From the NCBI GenBank assembly GCA_964634815.1, contig CAZWMD010000077.1:1-17570 (forward strand): a stretch of 17,570 nucleotides of DNA, written 5' to 3'. The position numbers and the translations under genes are program-made. Source of the DNA: JALZVT01 sp964634815. Its GTDB lineage: Bacteria; Pseudomonadota; Gammaproteobacteria; Pseudomonadales; Azotimanducaceae. Positions 16,001-17,570 of this stretch are shown here, piece by piece. The first letter of the stretch is position 1. Each line of letters starts with the position of its first letter. The notes under the pieces are model-generated. The model worked only from the letters and a program-made list of their open reading frames with translations, searched no databases and was not told the origin of the DNA.

Positions 16001-17570
16001 TATTGTTACTCAGCCCGTTGATGTCACCGTTACCGAGGGGGAAGCTGCGAACTTCACTGTTGTCGCTGATGGCAATCCCAGCCCCACTTATCAGTGGCAG
16101 ATAAACGGTGTGGATATCACCGGGGAAACCGGAGCGTCCTTTAGCATTGCATCTACCGAAATCGCTGATGCAGGCAGCTACAGGGTTGTAGTGAGTAACT
16201 CAGAAGGTGACGTCACCAGCGACGCCGCTGTTCTGGTTGTAGCGCCTGGCCTGTTTGCACCCAGCATTGTTACTCAGCCGGCTGATGTCACGGTCACCGA
16301 AGGCGAGGCAGCAAGCTTTACGGTGGTTGCCGACGGCAATCCCAGTCCCACTTATCAATGGCAGAGGGATGGTGCCGCTATTTCTGGAGAAACCAGTGCG
16401 ACCTTTAGCATCGCATCTACCGAAACCGTTGATGCAGGCAGCTACAGGGTTGTGGTCAGCAATTCAGAAGGTGACGTCACCAGCGACGCCGCTGTTCTGG
16501 TTGTTGCCCCTGGTCTGTTTGCACCCAGCATTGTTACTCAGCCCGCTGATGTCACTGTCACCGAAGGCGAGGCAGCAAGCTTTACGGTGGTTGCCGACGG
16601 CAATCCCAGTCCCACTTATCAATGGCAGAGGGATGGTTCTGATATTGCTGGAGAAACCAGTGCGAGCTTTAGCATTGCATCTACTGAAATCGCTGATACG
16701 GGCAGCTACGCGGTTGTAGTGAGCAATTCAGAAGGTGATGTGACCAGCGAGGCCGCTGTTCTGGTTGTTGCCCCGAACCTGTTTGCGCCAGCCATCACCA
16801 CTCAGCCTATTGATGTGACAGTCACCGAAGGCGAGACGGCTGAGTTTAGTGTTGTTGCTGATGGCAATCCGCTTCCGTCCTATCAGTGGCAGAGAGACGG
16901 TGCTGACATTCCGGAGGAAACTGATGATACGTTGCAGATAGTAAACGTAGCGGCTCTCAATGCCGGTATCTATACGGTTGTCGTCAGCAACTCAGAGGGT
17001 GACGTCACTAGCGAGGAAGCGGTTCTGGTTGTTGAGCCTGGCCTGTTTGCACCCAGCATTGTGACCCAACCGGCTGATCTGAGTGTGGCCGCAGGCGAGG
17101 CGGCGGCGTTTGTGGTGGTTGCTGATGGCAACCCGAGTCCAACCTATCAATGGCGTCGAGACGGTGCGGATATAGCTGGGGAAATCGAAGCTACGTTACA
17201 GATAGCGAATGTTTCGACTGCAGATGCCGGAGTGTATGACGTTGTTGTCAGCAACTCAGAGGGCAACCTGATCAGCAACCTGGCCACGCTTGAGGTGGTG
17301 ACAGACACGGTGTTGCCCACACTGGTGAGCGCCACGGTGGTGAACTCGACCACGTTAGCGCTTCGTTTCAGCGAACCGATGACCTCAAGCGTTGAGCTGC
17401 TGGCCAACTACAGCATAGACCAGGGCGTTCAGGTGCTGTCAGCGCAGCAGAGTGCGGCGGATGAAGTGACGCTCACCACCAGCGGCTTCGAAGAAGCGGT
17501 CAACTACACGCTGAGTGTGAGTGACGTGCAGGATCTGGCCTTCAATACAATTGCGGCCAACACCACAGCG
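13004..17570 (+). CDS. Giant secreted surface protein: G8-like/beta-helix region plus Ig-like repeat array; incomplete
   Basis: No stop occurs before the window edge, so the C-terminus is missing; gap 15657-15756 lies inside. Residues 1-22 are a signal peptide (LILAIFLCASASAGA). A module GDWSDPSIWSPNGVPG (31-46), followed by DTVLGLGTNDVTI, matches the opening of G8-like extracellular domains. Residues of about 95-610 look like a beta-helix with repeated short strands. From 14849 come nine visible Ig-like domains of about 87-88 residues with the YQWQ and D-A-G-x-Y motifs. They lack cysteines (Val replaces them in strands B and F), as in bacterial I-set-like domains. From about 17302 a different domain begins (TLALRFSEPM ... 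NYSID), like the SbsA-type bacterial Ig domain. The only in-frame start near a ribosome site is TTG 13004, with AAGGAAGG 13 nt upstream. An ATG at 12993, nearer that site, is in another frame and stops after 13 codons. Likely an adhesin or surface/matrix protein; ligand unknown. Confidence 0.85.
14849..17300 (+). repeat. Tandem array of 264-bp units encoding 88-residue Ig-like domains (9 visible)
   Basis: The YQWQ codons begin at 14945, 15206, 15470, 15825, 16089, 16353, 16617, 16881 and 17145. Spacing is 261, then 264, and a constant 264 bp for the five intervals after the gap. Copies 2, 3 and 4 are nearly identical at DNA level, and copies 5-7 form a second close group. The outer copies (1, 8, 9) are more diverged, a pattern expected for an array that grows and homogenises in its middle. 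Linkers define two groups: EPALVAPSIITQPA (after copies 2 and 3) and PGLFAPSIVTQPAD (after copies 5, 6 and 8). Confidence 0.93.
15657..15756. other. Assembly gap (100 N) inside the Ig repeat array
   Basis: A placeholder of exactly 100 N. The flanks (ending ...TTACTC and resuming CTGTCACCG...) match the same junction in the previous copy, where only AGCCGGCTG (9 nt) separates them. The true gap is therefore 9 bp or 9 plus a multiple of 264, provided the unit length holds. Confidence 0.9.
17302..17570 (+). other. SbsA-like bacterial Ig domain (partial), end of giant protein in window
   Basis: After the last 88-residue repeat the sequence changes to LPTLVSATVVNSTTLALRFS, then EPMTSS, NYSID and NYTLSVSDVQDLA. 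The order 'difference in argument, L-x-L-x-F-S-E-P, N-Y-x-I/L, Y-T-L-x-V-x-x-V-x-D' is that of SbsA/Big_5-type Ig-like domains in bacterial surface proteins. The protein continues past base 17570. Confidence 0.65.

Noticed and set aside
15336..16719. Long + strand frames inside the Ig array (ALLLSRL..., WLLRAIP... type)
   Set aside because: They recur with the 264-bp period because they are out-of-frame readings of the repeats. Their amino-acid composition is not protein-like, and the Ig frame explains the sequence.
14849..17300. Possibility that the 264-bp repeats are a CRISPR or mobile repeat array
   Set aside because: Units are contiguous, in frame, contain no spacers and encode a coherent Ig fold.

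Overview
The window is a draft-assembly piece (about 50-55% GC by eye) that most resembles an environmental, probably marine, gammaproteobacterium. This is inferred from the gene mix: a class II (E. coli-type) dihydroorotase, a Cys-type sulfatase beside a sulfotransferase, a Tat-exported aminotransferase, and two large secreted beta-rich proteins. No 16S, tRNA or other taxonomic marker is present, so the placement is soft. Two runs of exactly 100 N (7281-7380 and 15657-15756) are gap placeholders. Each lies inside a gene, and reading-frame or repeat logic shows that neither is the true gap length.

Layout. 1-1573 (-): type I sulfatase, running off the left edge before its stop. 1574-1903: divergent intergenic region. 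1904-3385 (+): a six-helix membrane protein of unknown function followed by a sulfotransferase-family protein. 3502-6203 (-): dihydroorotase pyrC, then an acyl-CoA synthetase (AMP-forming) downstream of it. 6279-8424 (-): secreted cysteine-containing protein with a probable beta-helix, split by gap 1. 8591-11041 (-): a tight three-gene operon in the order SDR dehydrogenase, Tat-exported HisC-like aminotransferase, GNAT acetyltransferase. 11299-12855 (+): MOP-superfamily polysaccharide flippase. 13004 to the right edge (+): a very large secreted protein with an N-terminal G8-like/beta-helix region, at least nine 88-residue cysteine-free Ig-like repeats, and the start of an SbsA-like Ig domain. 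It is split by gap 2 and has no stop in the window.

How the genes may work together (inference). The left end may deal with sulfate esters: the sulfatase removes sulfate at the cell envelope, and the divergently transcribed sulfotransferase adds it, perhaps with the adjacent membrane protein as partner. The right end is surface-oriented, with a glycan flippase upstream of a giant Ig-repeat adhesin-like protein. The middle SDR/aminotransferase/GNAT operon could process a small amino or hydroxy compound, with the transamination step outside the cytoplasm.

The points most worth a second look are: the Ig array, where the assembly gap sits on a repeat boundary and the true size must be 9 bp plus a multiple of 264; the aminotransferase carrying a Tat signal; the GNAT gene, whose well-placed Shine-Dalgarno precedes an ATA codon rather than ATG; the membrane protein/sulfotransferase pair; and several start-codon and small-repeat oddities. 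I found no CRISPR array, phage, transposon or RNA gene.
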